A stretch of DNA of 64,000 nucleotides from positions 1,488,001 to 1,552,000 of the forward strand of contig JANATF010000003.1 in NCBI GenBank assembly GCA_029449245.1, written 5' to 3'. The position numbers were made by a program, and so were the translations under genes. How positions within the stretch are numbered: the first letter of the stretch is position 1; the number at the start of each line of letters is the position of its first letter. This stretch comes from Mortierella alpina. Lineage: Eukaryota > Mortierellomycota > Mortierellomycetes > Mortierellales > Mortierellaceae. Below, piece after piece: positions 34,751-45,090 of the stretch. The notes below the pieces were generated by a model that searched no databases, was not told where the DNA came from, and was given only the letters and a program-made list of their open reading frames with translations.

Positions 34751-36548
34751 TACACCATTCATGCTCAAGCAACTCTCACGATAGCTCTATAGACAATTTT
34801 CTGTAATATACATTTTTCTACATCAAACAATGGTTCCCCCCATAAATGTGCAGACATTGATGAATAGGAGTCGGAGGGGGATAGAACCATGCGGGCCGTG
34901 CCCTTCATGCGCCTGTCCAACCATTGCGGTCTAGCTGATTTCTGCACAGTGATGTTTTAGTTATACAGCACGCTTATTTCCCCGGATGGCCGATCGCAAA
35001 AGGATAAGGGGTTAGGAGCATTGGCCGCAGAACAAAAAAAAAATGCCCCAAAGCTTCAAGTGGAGTAAAAAGTGTGAGAATAAAATATGTTGGTGAGCAA
35101 CATGACCTCCCACCACCCATTGCAAGTGTACCTCAGAGAATGCCAGAAGACACGTCTGCCCTGAGTGTATTTTCAGGTACAACACAACAAGTCCAAAAAA
35201 AAACTCGTTGAATATTATCCCACGGTCTCCTTTTTGTCAGTTTCTAGAAACCCATATGCCAAGATAAAGTATTGCTCTTGAGGCTCTACACCTGCTGACC
35301 CTCCTCAAAGTTCGTGAGGCATTTTCACAACTATCCGCCGTACTGCACTACTACAGTCTCTTGATTGGGGTGGGACGAGTGTTGCACTCGCTGTTGAGGA
35401 TGCTGCGGGAAAGTTCTTTTCACCCTCAGTGTCTGATTCATCCTGCTTGCCGCAGTGGGCACGCGTTTAGACTCAGATCAAGAGGTGCCCTACAGTACGC
35501 CTTTTCGTGCGCCTGCCCCATCACTAAAATATCCGAAACCGGTCCTTCTTTTTCACGTCACGGACCCGCGAAAAAGAAAAGGAACATAGACTAAAAATCA
35601 TTAATGTACGTGCGCCTGCTAATGCCAAGAGAGAGTGCATCGAGACCTGAAGCACGGGTTCCTTACTGACTTTGAGTACGTCAAATCCTTGTTCCTTTTG
35701 CAATTGATCGATAAGCAACCTTTTATCGACAGGAGATACAGGACCTTGCAAGATAATCGCGAGTTCATTGCGGATTTCAAGTCGTGTCCCTAGTAATTTT
35801 TTGGTGTCTCGATGTTGACCTTTGACACACCAACCTGCCATTCTTTCTGTCAGCGCTTTGTCCGTCTGGTCAGATTTGTTGCATTATTTACATGTCATGT
35901 GAGTGCAAGAAGGCGAGGTGGATCGCCTCGGAATAAGCGTGAGGAACTGAACACATCGATCCCTGCGATCAGCCAGTTTATCTCCTCCTGATCAAACGTC
36001 GTAACGGGTATTTGCTACTTGACGCGTAGAGCGGACGATGACTACCTTATGAGAAAATTACCGCTAGACTGCACGCACGAGGCTCTATTTGAAATATTGA
36101 GGACAGGAGAGTGGAAAGCTACAGCAGAATGAAGGATAGGAGGAGCTTGCACGCTCCGGATCATAGAACACCCCGCATCACAACGGCATTGAGGTGCGCG
36201 CGTGGAATAGTGGTTAAAGATATTCATCTGGCGCCACCACTGGTACCATAAGGAGTAGGCCACCGAAGAATGAAGTAATCTATTGCACCCTGCGCTCTCT
36301 AAAGTTCCCTCAGCTCCTTGACATTCCGTCGTGGATTATAGTATCATGAACAGAGAGCTCAGCCTAGCCTACTCTGTGCAAAAAGTGAAGTGTAAAAGAA
36401 AAGGAACCCCAAGTAGAGGAGTGCGCGTTGTGAGAAAGAAAAACCACAGCCTGCGCGGACCATGTTTTATTAGAGGTCTCTCACAAAAAACAGGGAATGG
36501 AACTAAACAACGCATTGCGGAGAAGGTTTAGAGGATGACAACAGGTAT
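34751..36548. other. Intergenic region with one weak ORF
   Basis: 1.8 kb without a convincing gene except the small minus-strand ORF listed separately. Several A-runs occur (35034-35041, 35197-35204). Confidence 0.4.
35524..35841 (-). CDS. Hypothetical small ORF
   Basis: 105 codons starting with ATG. Residues ~18-55 look protein-like (RLEIRNELAIILQGPVSPVD, then KRLLIDQLQKEQGFDVLKVS), with mixed charged and hydrophobic residues; the C-terminal half looks random. It may be one exon or a fragment. No family is recognised. Confidence 0.2.
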   Translation of the reverse strand: MAGWCVKGQHRDTKKLLGTRLEIRNELAIILQGPVSPVDKRLLIDQLQKEQGFDVLKVSKEPVLQVSMHSLLALAGARTLMIFSLCSFSFSRVRDVKKKDRFRIF

Positions 36549-37431
36549 TCATCTTGAGATGACTAGGAGACCGCACTGACAGTAACCCTTGACATCGACC
36601 TTTCCGTCATCGTCGTCTATGTAGGTATTGGTCTAGGAAATTAAAAAACGGTAGGGGCACCCATATCATAAGTAACTTGTGCATCGTTTTTACGTTTGGC
36701 CTGTTAGAGTATCTTTCTGCTCCAGACTTACGGCGCTTGTTGAGCGCGCCAACCGAAGCGGGGCCGGTGTTGCCATCTTCGTTGCTTTCTTCGTTGCCTT
36801 CTCCATTGCCTTCTTCGTTGCTTTCTTCGTTACCGTCTACGCTGCCGTCTTCGTTGCCTTTTTCGTTGCCTTTTTCGTTGCCTTCTTCGCTGCCTTCTTC
36901 ACTGCCTTCTTCGCTGCCTTCTTCGCTGCCTTCTTCGCTGCCTTCTCCGTCGCCTTCTCCGTCGCCTTCTTCGTTGTCTTCTCCGTTGCCTTCGTCGTTG
37001 CCTTCTTCGCTGCCTTCTTCGCTGCCTTCTTCGTTGCCTTCTTCGTTGCCCTCTTCGATGCCCTCTTCGATGCCCTCTTCGTTGACCTCTTCGTTGCCTT
37101 CTACTTCGCCGTCACTATCAGGTGTAGGTACTTCAGCCTCTGAAGGAGTATGTTGTTTATCGTCGTCAGTATGGAGATCACCATCTCCATCGAGCCCGTC
37201 GGGTTGAGGGTCGGTGAAGCCCGGGTAAAGGTTATTGCACATGCCCTTGAGTGCTTCATGGGGTATATCAGGCTTGTCCTTGTTGAAAAACACATCACAA
37301 AGCTCTCTACTGGGCATCGCTGCGTCCGTGATAGAATTGTCATTTGGATCGCACAAACACCCTGCAGCAGATTTCAAGGCCATGACGAATAGGAAGGCTC
37401 TCGCCACGGAAGCGGGTGATAGAAACAACAT
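36549..37431 (-). CDS. Secreted acidic EEG(N/S)-repeat protein
   Basis: Exons are 36694-37431 and 36549-36632, giving 273 aa. The first in-frame ATG is at 37431. A signal peptide (LSPASVARAFLFVMALKSAAG) leads into a short Cys-containing domain (CLCDPND, LCDVFF, MCNNLYPGF). About 28 tandem acidic tetrapeptides follow (E-E-G-N/S/D). The second exon supplies a Cys-pair tail (DVKGYCQCGLLVISR). Intron 36633-36693 was chosen because it restores this tail; unspliced reading gives a short basic end instead. A secreted, highly acidic, probably disordered or cation-binding protein is inferred; the function is unknown. TATA lies ~110 bp upstream. Confidence 0.7.
36770..37105. repeat. 12-bp coding tandem repeat (EEGN/S units)
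   Basis: About 28 imperfect 12-bp units, TTCGTTGCCTTC-like on the plus strand, encode acidic Glu-Glu-Gly-Asn/Ser on the minus strand. The array is expected to vary in length between strains. Confidence 0.9.
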
Positions 37432-37540
37432 GATGAGGAAAGATCTGTGACACGAGAGCAAGGAGGGAGGGTGTAACAGTTGACTGTGGTGACTACGATA
37501 GAGAAGTTGTAAAGAAGTTTTCAGGTGGAATTCGCCTGTC

Positions 37541-37549
37541 TATTTTATA
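37541..37549 (-). promoter_or_regulatory. TATA box of the acidic repeat protein gene
   Basis: TATAAAATA on the minus strand lies about 110 bp upstream of the ATG at 37431. Confidence 0.5.
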
Positions 37550-38787
37550 CCCCTTCCTGTGACTACAGACCAAAGGCCAACGAGTAAGAGAGCAGCCGAT
37601 AGAATGCTTTGTGCAGTGCTTTTTGCTTCAATGTTGATATCCGTGCAGGCTAGAAAGAAACCAACCATTACGTGCCATACTTGAGGAGTGTGAATATGCG
37701 ATGCAGTACATACTTTTCGCAAATACCGTAAACGTTGGCTACCTTTGGAACTCAGACTCGCAACGAAATGCATGCGCGCTATTGAACAATAAGAGAAAGA
37801 CGGAGGAGCACATAGTAGACAAGAGTTGCGTAATGCGGGTGTCTGCTTTGCTTGGGATCCTCTGGAACCAAGGGATAAATATTGCTATGGCGATAATTGG
37901 CTTTATAACACGCATCAATGGTCGTGAGGGAGTGAATCGCGTGATATAGCTTGTATTAGGGGTTCTAGAAAAGATCAAGTACCCGAACGCTGGAATGGGA
38001 AATCTTTTGCACGATGAAGATTATGAGAATAACGAATAACGTTCAAGTACGCCAAGAGGAATAGAATCTGTCTGCCGGGAAGTTTGGGTATGTGTAGAGA
38101 GACAGCTCAGGAGTGAGCGTGGACGGTGTGGAGAGTTTGCGCTGCATTCCTTTTTAGTATCATTGGTCTCCAGCTAGCACTGACCTTTGGTGCGTGAATA
38201 TGTGTAAGAATGTTGCTGAGAATTATATTTAAGAGATCTCGGTATATATAGCGAGCCTTGGCTCTCTTCCGCATTCTTCTCATCCTCTTCGTCATCTTCG
38301 TGCTTATAGTTCCTTCTTTCATATCGCCATGCTTCCCACTTACTGTTGTCTCGTCAGACGCCTCCTTAGGCGCAAGGCTTTGGTATCACCATCAGAGGTT
38401 ACAAGTACAGTTGGAGCAGGCAAGCAACACGCGCAACGGCAGGGAGTGGGTCTGTGATAGAGAGTAGAGTGTACGCCAAGTGTTCTTTCTTGGCTACTCA
38501 ACAACAATGGGGACAAATCTTTTGAGTTCAAGGGGTTTGCAGGACCTTGTCGTCGGCAGACAGCGTCGTGCGATAGTAAATGTAAGAGTTTAAAGTGCTC
38601 GGTATTTGTATCAAGAGGAGCGAAAGTAGCCGATAGCCGTTAGCGCGAACTGGAATCAATCCATTGTCCTGTGATTCACAGCGTGCCAAAGTTACGAGGC
38701 GCACAGACGCCGCGGAAAGGGTTGCAAACCAACAGAGTCGCCTTTTTTCAACTCTCGCCATTCAATTGCGCATCCACAACGCTGACC
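37550..38787. other. Intergenic, no gene seen
   Basis: About 1.2 kb of AT-rich DNA with short open frames only. It includes the divergent promoters of the acidic repeat protein and the HAD phosphatase. Confidence 0.4.
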
Positions 38788-39852
38788 ATGGCAGGACTCG
38801 CCTGTTTCGACTTTGACTGGTATCGCGCCTCGCTTTCTCGCACACATCCTACCTCCCCTTCCAACGCATCAACTCATGTTAAATTGTCTTCCTTGAATTC
38901 AAAATCAACAGGTCTCTCATCGAGACTGACTCGGACCGTTTTGTCATCCAGAGCCTCTCTCTAGAGCTCCGGGGCAAACTCGACGCCAGCCCAATGCAAT
39001 GGACAGATCTTCAGTAAGGAATCGCAACACTCATCATTTGCAATGCCAATGGCCAAGTATGCATTTGAGGCAATGCTCTAACGATCTCCTTTTCCTGGAA
39101 AGAAATGAGTGCTTAAAAGACTTTCACGACCAAGGCGGCTCAGGGCAAGTGGTGCGCGATGCTTTGACAAAGGTCCCTCTGGATCCTGATATGATAAGGA
39201 CCTGCCAGCTGCTTCACGCGAAAGGCTGGACCCTGGTCATAGTCTCGGACGCCAATAGTATCTACATTGATGGCATCCTTCAGGTAAGGCGCAAGGGCGA
39301 CTGCGCGGCTGCACATGGGTGTCTGAAGACGCGGATCAGCATGCTTAGTTGCTTGTGCTAACAAACAGTTCTGCCTATTACTATTGTGAATAGTATTACG
39401 GAATCAGACACCTCTTCAGCGCTGTCATCACGAACCCTGCTTACTGGGACTCTCGGGATCGACTTCACATCCAGAGACTCATCCCTGCGGACGCTCCTCA
39501 TGGATGTCAACTTGGAATATGCAGCTTGAATATTTGCAAGGGGCAAGAAGTCGACAAACTACTAAAGCAATTGCAACAACAGCAACAGCAAACTGCAACC
39601 TATACCGATGTTTCGACAGCAGAAAGCGTCGCTCCCTTGCAGAGGATGCTGTATGTTGGAGACGGCCGAAACGACTATTGCCCAGCATTGCGCATGCAGA
39701 GTAGCCAGGATATTTACTTTGTGCGGAAGGGAAGGTCGCTGGAGACCTATCTTGAAAAAGGCGTACCAGGCATCCGTGAAGCCATCAAGGCCAGGATTGT
39801 GCTCTGGACAAGAGCCGCCGATATCTTGAAGGTCGTTCAAGAAGTAGCGTAG
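38788..39852 (+). CDS. PHOSPHO1/2-type HAD phosphatase
   Basis: Exons are 38788-38819, 38912-39013, 39103-39283 and 39394-39852, giving 257 aa. The HAD motifs are in order. Nucleophile motif DFDWS (D8, D10) is followed by LIETDSD after the first intron. Motif II is VIVSDAN. The Mg-binding motif YVGDGRNDYCPA is near residue 195. This order and spacing fit the PHOSPHO family (phosphoethanolamine, phosphocholine or pyridoxal phosphate phosphatases), so a cytosolic small-molecule phosphatase is expected. A poly-Gln insert (LLKQLQQQQQQ) lies before motif III and is probably a variable loop. Exon 1 is only 32 nt and ends within the motif I Trp codon. Confidence 0.85.
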
Positions 39853-40587
39853 ACTGCTCATTTTGGCAACCATCGATAGATTTCTTTCGCACCTTGGCAA
39901 ACATGGTAATCGACAGTTAATGGTCCCAGGTCCTGAAACGATTGGAGGCCACATTATATCCATACATCTACCAAACGAAAGCTGTTATCGCAATATATGT
40001 AACCGGAAAGTTTGTGATCGTGCGCGTGCGTTAGGGAACGAATCCGTGGAGGTGCCTTTACGGCTGGCTGACAGAGTACAAAGGTACCAGTGACATACGA
40101 AGGAAGACCAATCGCTGGTACTGTAGAAGTAGGCTAGAAAAAGTATCTCCTCTTGCTTCTTCTTCTCCTGGACCTTTGGCAACGATAGCTTGTATTCTCA
40201 GTTGAAAGGACTAGCGAACACACACACATAAAGAGATCACATCCAGTACACACCTTCCATCCACATACCCAAACTCCTTTCTTCGATGAGCGACTCTCTC
40301 GAGCCTCTACGCCTACCAGGAACCGCACAAGAGAACGCTCAGCCTCTGTAGACCCTATTCAGACTCTGGTCTCGGGTAACCCCACACCACAACCCTGAAA
40401 CATGATAGGAAGTAAGGCAATTACCAGGAAATACGGCATAATATGGGTGGGAAATAAGAGAAACCCTCGAGGAAATAAAGAAAATCAGGGAAATAATGGA
40501 TTAGATGCGAGGAAATAAGTAATAAATGTTTAATGGTACTAGACTTGCAAAACAAGTCAATATTTCAACAAATCAAAGCAATACAAA
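39853..40587. other. Intergenic with phased GGAAATA motifs
   Basis: No gene is seen. Five GGAAATA motifs occur at about 40427, 40450, 40470, 40488 and 40510, spaced 18-23 bp, ending ~75 bp before the tRNA gene. Confidence 0.5.
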
Positions 40588-40659
40588 TCCCTGGTAGTAT
40601 AGTGGTTAGTATCTCCGCCTGTCACGCGGAAGACCGGGGTTCAATTCCCCGCCAAGGAG
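40588..40659 (+). tRNA. tRNA-Asp (GTC)
   Basis: 72 nt including the discriminator G, with no intron. D-arm sequence is TAGTATAGTGG; the anticodon loop CTGTCAC gives GTC (40621-40623); the T-arm GGGGTTCAATTCCCC contains the B box. Acceptor stem 40588-40594 pairs with 40652-40658 except C40591 opposite A40655 (position 4:69), so one mismatch is present. CCA is not encoded. A T-run at 40665-40669 provides the Pol III terminator. Confidence 0.93.
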
Positions 40660-41023
40660 CTTTCTTTTTGCCGTTTTGAACAATCATTGTTTTATGAAAG
40701 GATCTACGAGATTTCAACGATGACTTTTTTGGTTTTTGCTGTGCATGAAGAAGTCGATGGTTGTTGTCGAGAGACGTAAAGTTGGGAGGTGAATTGCCAT
40801 TTTTGTGTGCTACTGCATGCCTTTTATTTTACACCGGCTTTTCTTCCCAATCTGTTTTATTTTCCTTACTTCTCCGCGCGACTCACTGGACCCGACCACA
40901 TCCTGCGATGGTATTTTGGCCTGCCACTCTATCACGGATACCCTGAGGATCGGAACAGCCAACATAGCCGCAGAGAGAGCCATTGACCAAGAACTGCAAC
41001 TGTGGACGTATAGCGCATTATCG
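40660..41023. other. Leader/promoter of OB-fold gene
   Basis: The open frame extends upstream of the chosen ATG to 40805, but that part reads as Phe/Leu-rich sequence of poor quality. No TATA box was found. Confidence 0.4.
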
Positions 41024-44000
41024 ATGGAGACAAATCGTAGCAAGATAGGCAACCGGGGGCAGAGGCGGCTGTCCTCCCGAGGCGGATCCGGCGCCAGACG
41101 ACCTCCGCTTTTCAAGAGAGAAGAGTCCGACATTATCCCAACATCCATACCGACACAAGAGGTGCTGCAGAACCTGGGCCGTTATCGCAGCACGAGATCG
41201 GGGAACCCTCAGTTTGAGGAGGAAGAGGAAGAGGATGAGGATGAGAGGCACACCCAGGTGTCAACCGCCACAAGCTACGACGATGCGAGCCCCATTATAC
41301 CGTCGCCCACACACGACTCCTCTTCTCCTGAACTGCCTCCCTCTCCAGAATTGCCCCCTCCGCCACCGATTCGGCAGCGCCAACCACTGGTCTTATTGTC
41401 ACCAACTCGTAAGGCACGAACTGCTCAGTTGCCGCCACCCCGCCAAACGCAAGCGATTGAGGATGACCCCATTATGGATTTTGACGAAGACTCTGAGGAG
41501 GAGGTTTCGGCCATCAAAACGGAAGCTGGCGTGATTGATGACTCTATCCAAACCATGTCCGTGGGCTCGTTCCCCTCGCTTCCCTCCGATCCGAAGCAGC
41601 ATGTGTCCGGGAATCCTCACACCATCCTACCTCCGCCGCAATCGCCCAGCAGCAAATTCATCCTACCCGCGGTCTCGTATCAAGCAGCTCGCAACGTGCA
41701 TATACCTCCACCGTCACCCAGCAAGCGCCTAAGACCAGTCAGCGAGGTCCCAAAACCCATAGCCCCAGCACACCTACAACAGCAGACACCAATATCGCCT
41801 AGACGTGGCCATGGATCTCCGTCTCGAAGGCAGTCCAAGGTGCGTCGGACTAGTGTAATACAGTCTGTGGTCTCCACGCCAACAGTTACCAGGTCACCAA
41901 CAGCCTCCACGCGACGCGTGTCCGAAATTGGCAAATCACTGAGAATCTTGCAGCCGCCAGCACCACTAGGACCAAAGCTGTTGGAGATTGAAGCAGAAGA
42001 GCGGCGGATGGCAGAGGAGCAAGTGGAGCAGATGGTGCGGGGCGAAAAGGATCATGTAAAGGAGCAGGAGCACCATCGAACGCGCCAGACGGCCCAACAG
42101 GCGGGTATCGACCTAAGCCGCCCCGTGCTGCCCGCTTTTGACATTTCACCTTTTTGCGAATCTCCTTCGACAGCGACAGCATCATTCAGGGAGACAGAAA
42201 AGGTCAAAAAGGAGGAGCCGTTGACACAAAGTCATCTACTGCGGGTTATGGACCAGCAACAATCCGATCCTGATGTCGCAGAGCCACATGTCGCAGAGCC
42301 GCAGCCCGCAATGCCGAGCCCGATAGTCCTGCCTGGACTCATTCTCGAGCATGCAGCCAAGCTGACCCCAATCGACCGTGTCAAATGGCCCCCCGCAAAA
42401 GAGGGTCGTTTCCACCTCTTTGGCCTTATCCTATCAGTGGGTCCGGTAGAGCAAATGATGAACAAGACGGGTCCGCAATCTGGGCAGACGTATGGCAAGC
42501 GGATAATAACCATGTGCGATCAGAGCGCGACCTCGTTCAAGGTCTTTCTTTGGAGGGACCGTTGTGATTGGGGCGACAACTTCAAGCCTGGCGATGCTGT
42601 ATTATTCACCGGTAATTGCGGCCGCCTTTTTTTACTTTCGTTTTACCGCCCTTCACTCACTTCTGAGAATCAGGCGGGGTAATTCAAATGGCTTGTACAG
42701 TCGCGTCTATAATAGTAATCCTTTCATATTTTCCTTGAGGTCCTTCAGATATGCAGATCAAAGAGTTTCGGAACAAGGTATCAGCAAACAGCAGCTCTTG
42801 GTCCAGGATGTCTCGCCTTGATGGCACATTACTCCTCAGTTACGTCGGTAATTCCGTCATTGAGTCGTTCCTCAAGACCTTTGATCACCAGCGTCAAATT
42901 CTGGGAATTCACTTGCTGGATAAGGAGTCAGGCATTGCGAGCGAGCCCTCTTTATACATCACTCAGCCTTTGGGGTTGCTCCAGGAACCTTTTACGAGCA
43001 TTGATGTCGGTGCTGCATCAGGAATTGGACATGGAGCAGGAACACGTCCGAAAAAGTCGTTTACCCCGATTCTACCGCCATCAATAACCGGAGCATCCAT
43101 ACGTGGATGTGTCACATACAAGATGTTGATGGAGCCCGGGGACCTCAATGGATGGGAAGTGGGTGCCAGGATGGCGGATGGCCGTGCGGTGAGAATTCGG
43201 GCGTAAGTGCGTTGTCTCTGATTGCAGGCGGCCGTGTTGTTTTGTGTTCACTTCTGACGTATGTGTTGTCCGCATAACACTCGAAATGTGTTACTCTAGG
43301 CCACGCGCTCAAGCCTGGATCAGCGCCACTACCCCAGGAAGACTAATGAAATTCTATGGGATATTCGACCAAGAAAACGAAATATGTAAGTCATCACGAG
43401 GTATTGATAAACATTGTTCGATGACAGGATCTTTACTCCTTCACTTTATGCGCACACTATTAGTTAGGATTGAACCGTCTATGCGAGAGCCAACGTCCCT
43501 TTCCGACCAGGCATGGGATCAATCCGAGAAATGGATCACGCCGCGTAATTTTGATAGCGTTCAATCTCTCCGCGACCATCTGTATATGGGCAAGTGTCAT
43601 GCCGTTGCTGCTTGACTTGATCCGTCTACAACAGAATTCGTTTATTTATATCACTTTGCGTTGGGTCTTGTAGGAAATGCCACCCTAAGTGGATACATCC
43701 TCGCTGCCCAGTTTCCTGACGTTGGCATCAGTGATAACGGCGAGAGCGACGGCGAGCTGTTCGGACCAATTCAAAGCTATTGCACTGGATGTTCTTCAGC
43801 AGCTGTTTGTTCCCCTCAGAATCCGTCAATTCTCTTCTGCCCTCACTGTCATCTCGATCCGCAGCGACGAGCTCAAAGCACAGTGGAGTGGATGTACCCG
43901 ACCTTTGAGCTCGCAATTGGTGACAAGCCCAGGATGCAGGGAAACCTCTCTAGCCAATGCCTCCAAGCCCGATGTCAGATGAAAGTAGGGGATCAGGTGT

Positions 44001-44197
44001 TTCCGAGCGTGCCGGCTCGATCATGGATGGAGGACGAGGAGGGCTTCTGGAGAGCCAAGAAGAGATGGCAGAGACTTGTGGATCTAATGAATGGTGACGA
44101 CGAATCTGGAGAGCGGCGGCCATGTCAGAAAGTGCGGGTGGAACTCAAAGTCGGCGCTGGTATGGTGACAAAGGCACTTAAAGTCGAGTACCTTTGA
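41024..44197 (+). CDS. OB-fold protein resembling shieldin subunit SHLD2
   Basis: Exons are 41024-42611, 42749-43202, 43300-43385, 43464-43589 and 43674-44197, giving 925 aa in phase. Residues ~1-440 are disordered (Pro/Ser-rich, acidic runs, basic patches). From ~455 there is an OB-fold-like region (FHLFGLILSVGP, then ITMCDQSATSFKVFLWRD and KPGDAVLFTDMQI). A middle region follows, then a zinc-knuckle pattern C788-x2-C791 and C807-x2-C810 (YCTGCSS, LFCPHC) in the last part. The order disordered tail, OB folds and C-x2-C-x15-C-x2-C, plus the DQ..-LW-..GD.VL.TD strand pattern, resembles SHLD2, which binds single-stranded DNA and limits end resection. RPA1- or MEIOB-like OB proteins are the alternative. 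Intron 4 (43590-43673) uses a GC donor. Confidence 0.7.
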
Positions 44198-45090
44198 TCA
44201 CACTTCGTGCGTCTTCAGAGTGGTTTGTTTGCTATTGTGTCCATTCTTCGCATATGTAAATATTATACATTCTAAGCGTCAGTGCGGCGTAACTGAGGAA
44301 TTGTGCTGTAGCAATTACAAGCGAACTTCTTGCTCGGGTTCAAGCACGACAAATGCGCGATATGCAATTCAAGTTTGCTATCCTTCTGAGAACCTTCTGA
44401 GAACCTCCTGGAACGGCTCGTTATTCCAAGGACCGTCTAAACTAGCGTTTTCGATAGCTGTCAACCAGTGCTTTCGTGTAACGATGAAGAGTGGGAGCAC
44501 GGGAGTAACGGATCCCTACCAGCGCCGCGTCTACGTTTTGGTCCAGCTTCTCAGATTCAGTAGTCGGTAGAGGTGTGTTCGTGAGGCAGGGCAAAGTCAT
44601 AGGAAAACCAAACATTGACACGTTGTGTTATTTTATTTTTTTGTTTTTTCAATGTTCGCCTTATGCACAGCCCAAAAAAAAAAAGAACCGGGTTGTCTAT
44701 TTTTGCGGCGAGTTACACTGAACGCCAGGTGAAAAGCCAATAACTACGAGTCTCCAGAGGCGGGTATAAATACTAACGATGAGAAGAAAGGACACACGTC
44801 CTCACCACATCCCCAGCCCACGCGCGTTGCACCTTGCGCACATTTTTTTCGCAGTTCTTGCTTTGACTGATTCACGTTCGATTTCTGACAGGCACCTATT
44901 TATATCTCCTGCTTCCTACTCTGCCTCCTCATCGCCTTCTTGCCCTCTTGTTCTCCCTGCTACATCTCACGTACCTGTTATTCCTCCACAAGCTCAAACA
45001 CCCAACTCTGCAACGCGCCTCTTCTTTTTTTCTTTCACCCTCCCTGCTCGGCATCTCTTTTCAAACGCTTTCAAATCCCCGTAACTGAAT
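44198..45090. other. Intergenic; promoter of 4-TM gene
   Basis: No gene is seen. It contains a T-rich/A-rich pair near 44630-44685 and a long CT-rich leader (44880-45085). Confidence 0.45.
44765..44772 (+). promoter_or_regulatory. TATA box of 4-TM protein gene
   Basis: TATAAATA lies 326 bp before the ATG at 45091, followed by a pyrimidine-rich leader. Confidence 0.45.

Noticed and set aside
36770-37105. CRISPR-like or other prokaryotic repeat array
   Set aside because: Units are 12 bp without spacers and are protein-coding; the genome is eukaryotic.
36677-37207. 176-codon plus-strand frame of repeated Leu-Pro-Ser-Ser and a 154-codon Ala/Phe-rich frame
   Set aside because: Both are antisense readings of the 12-bp repeat. 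The minus-strand reading has a signal peptide, Cys domain and TATA box.
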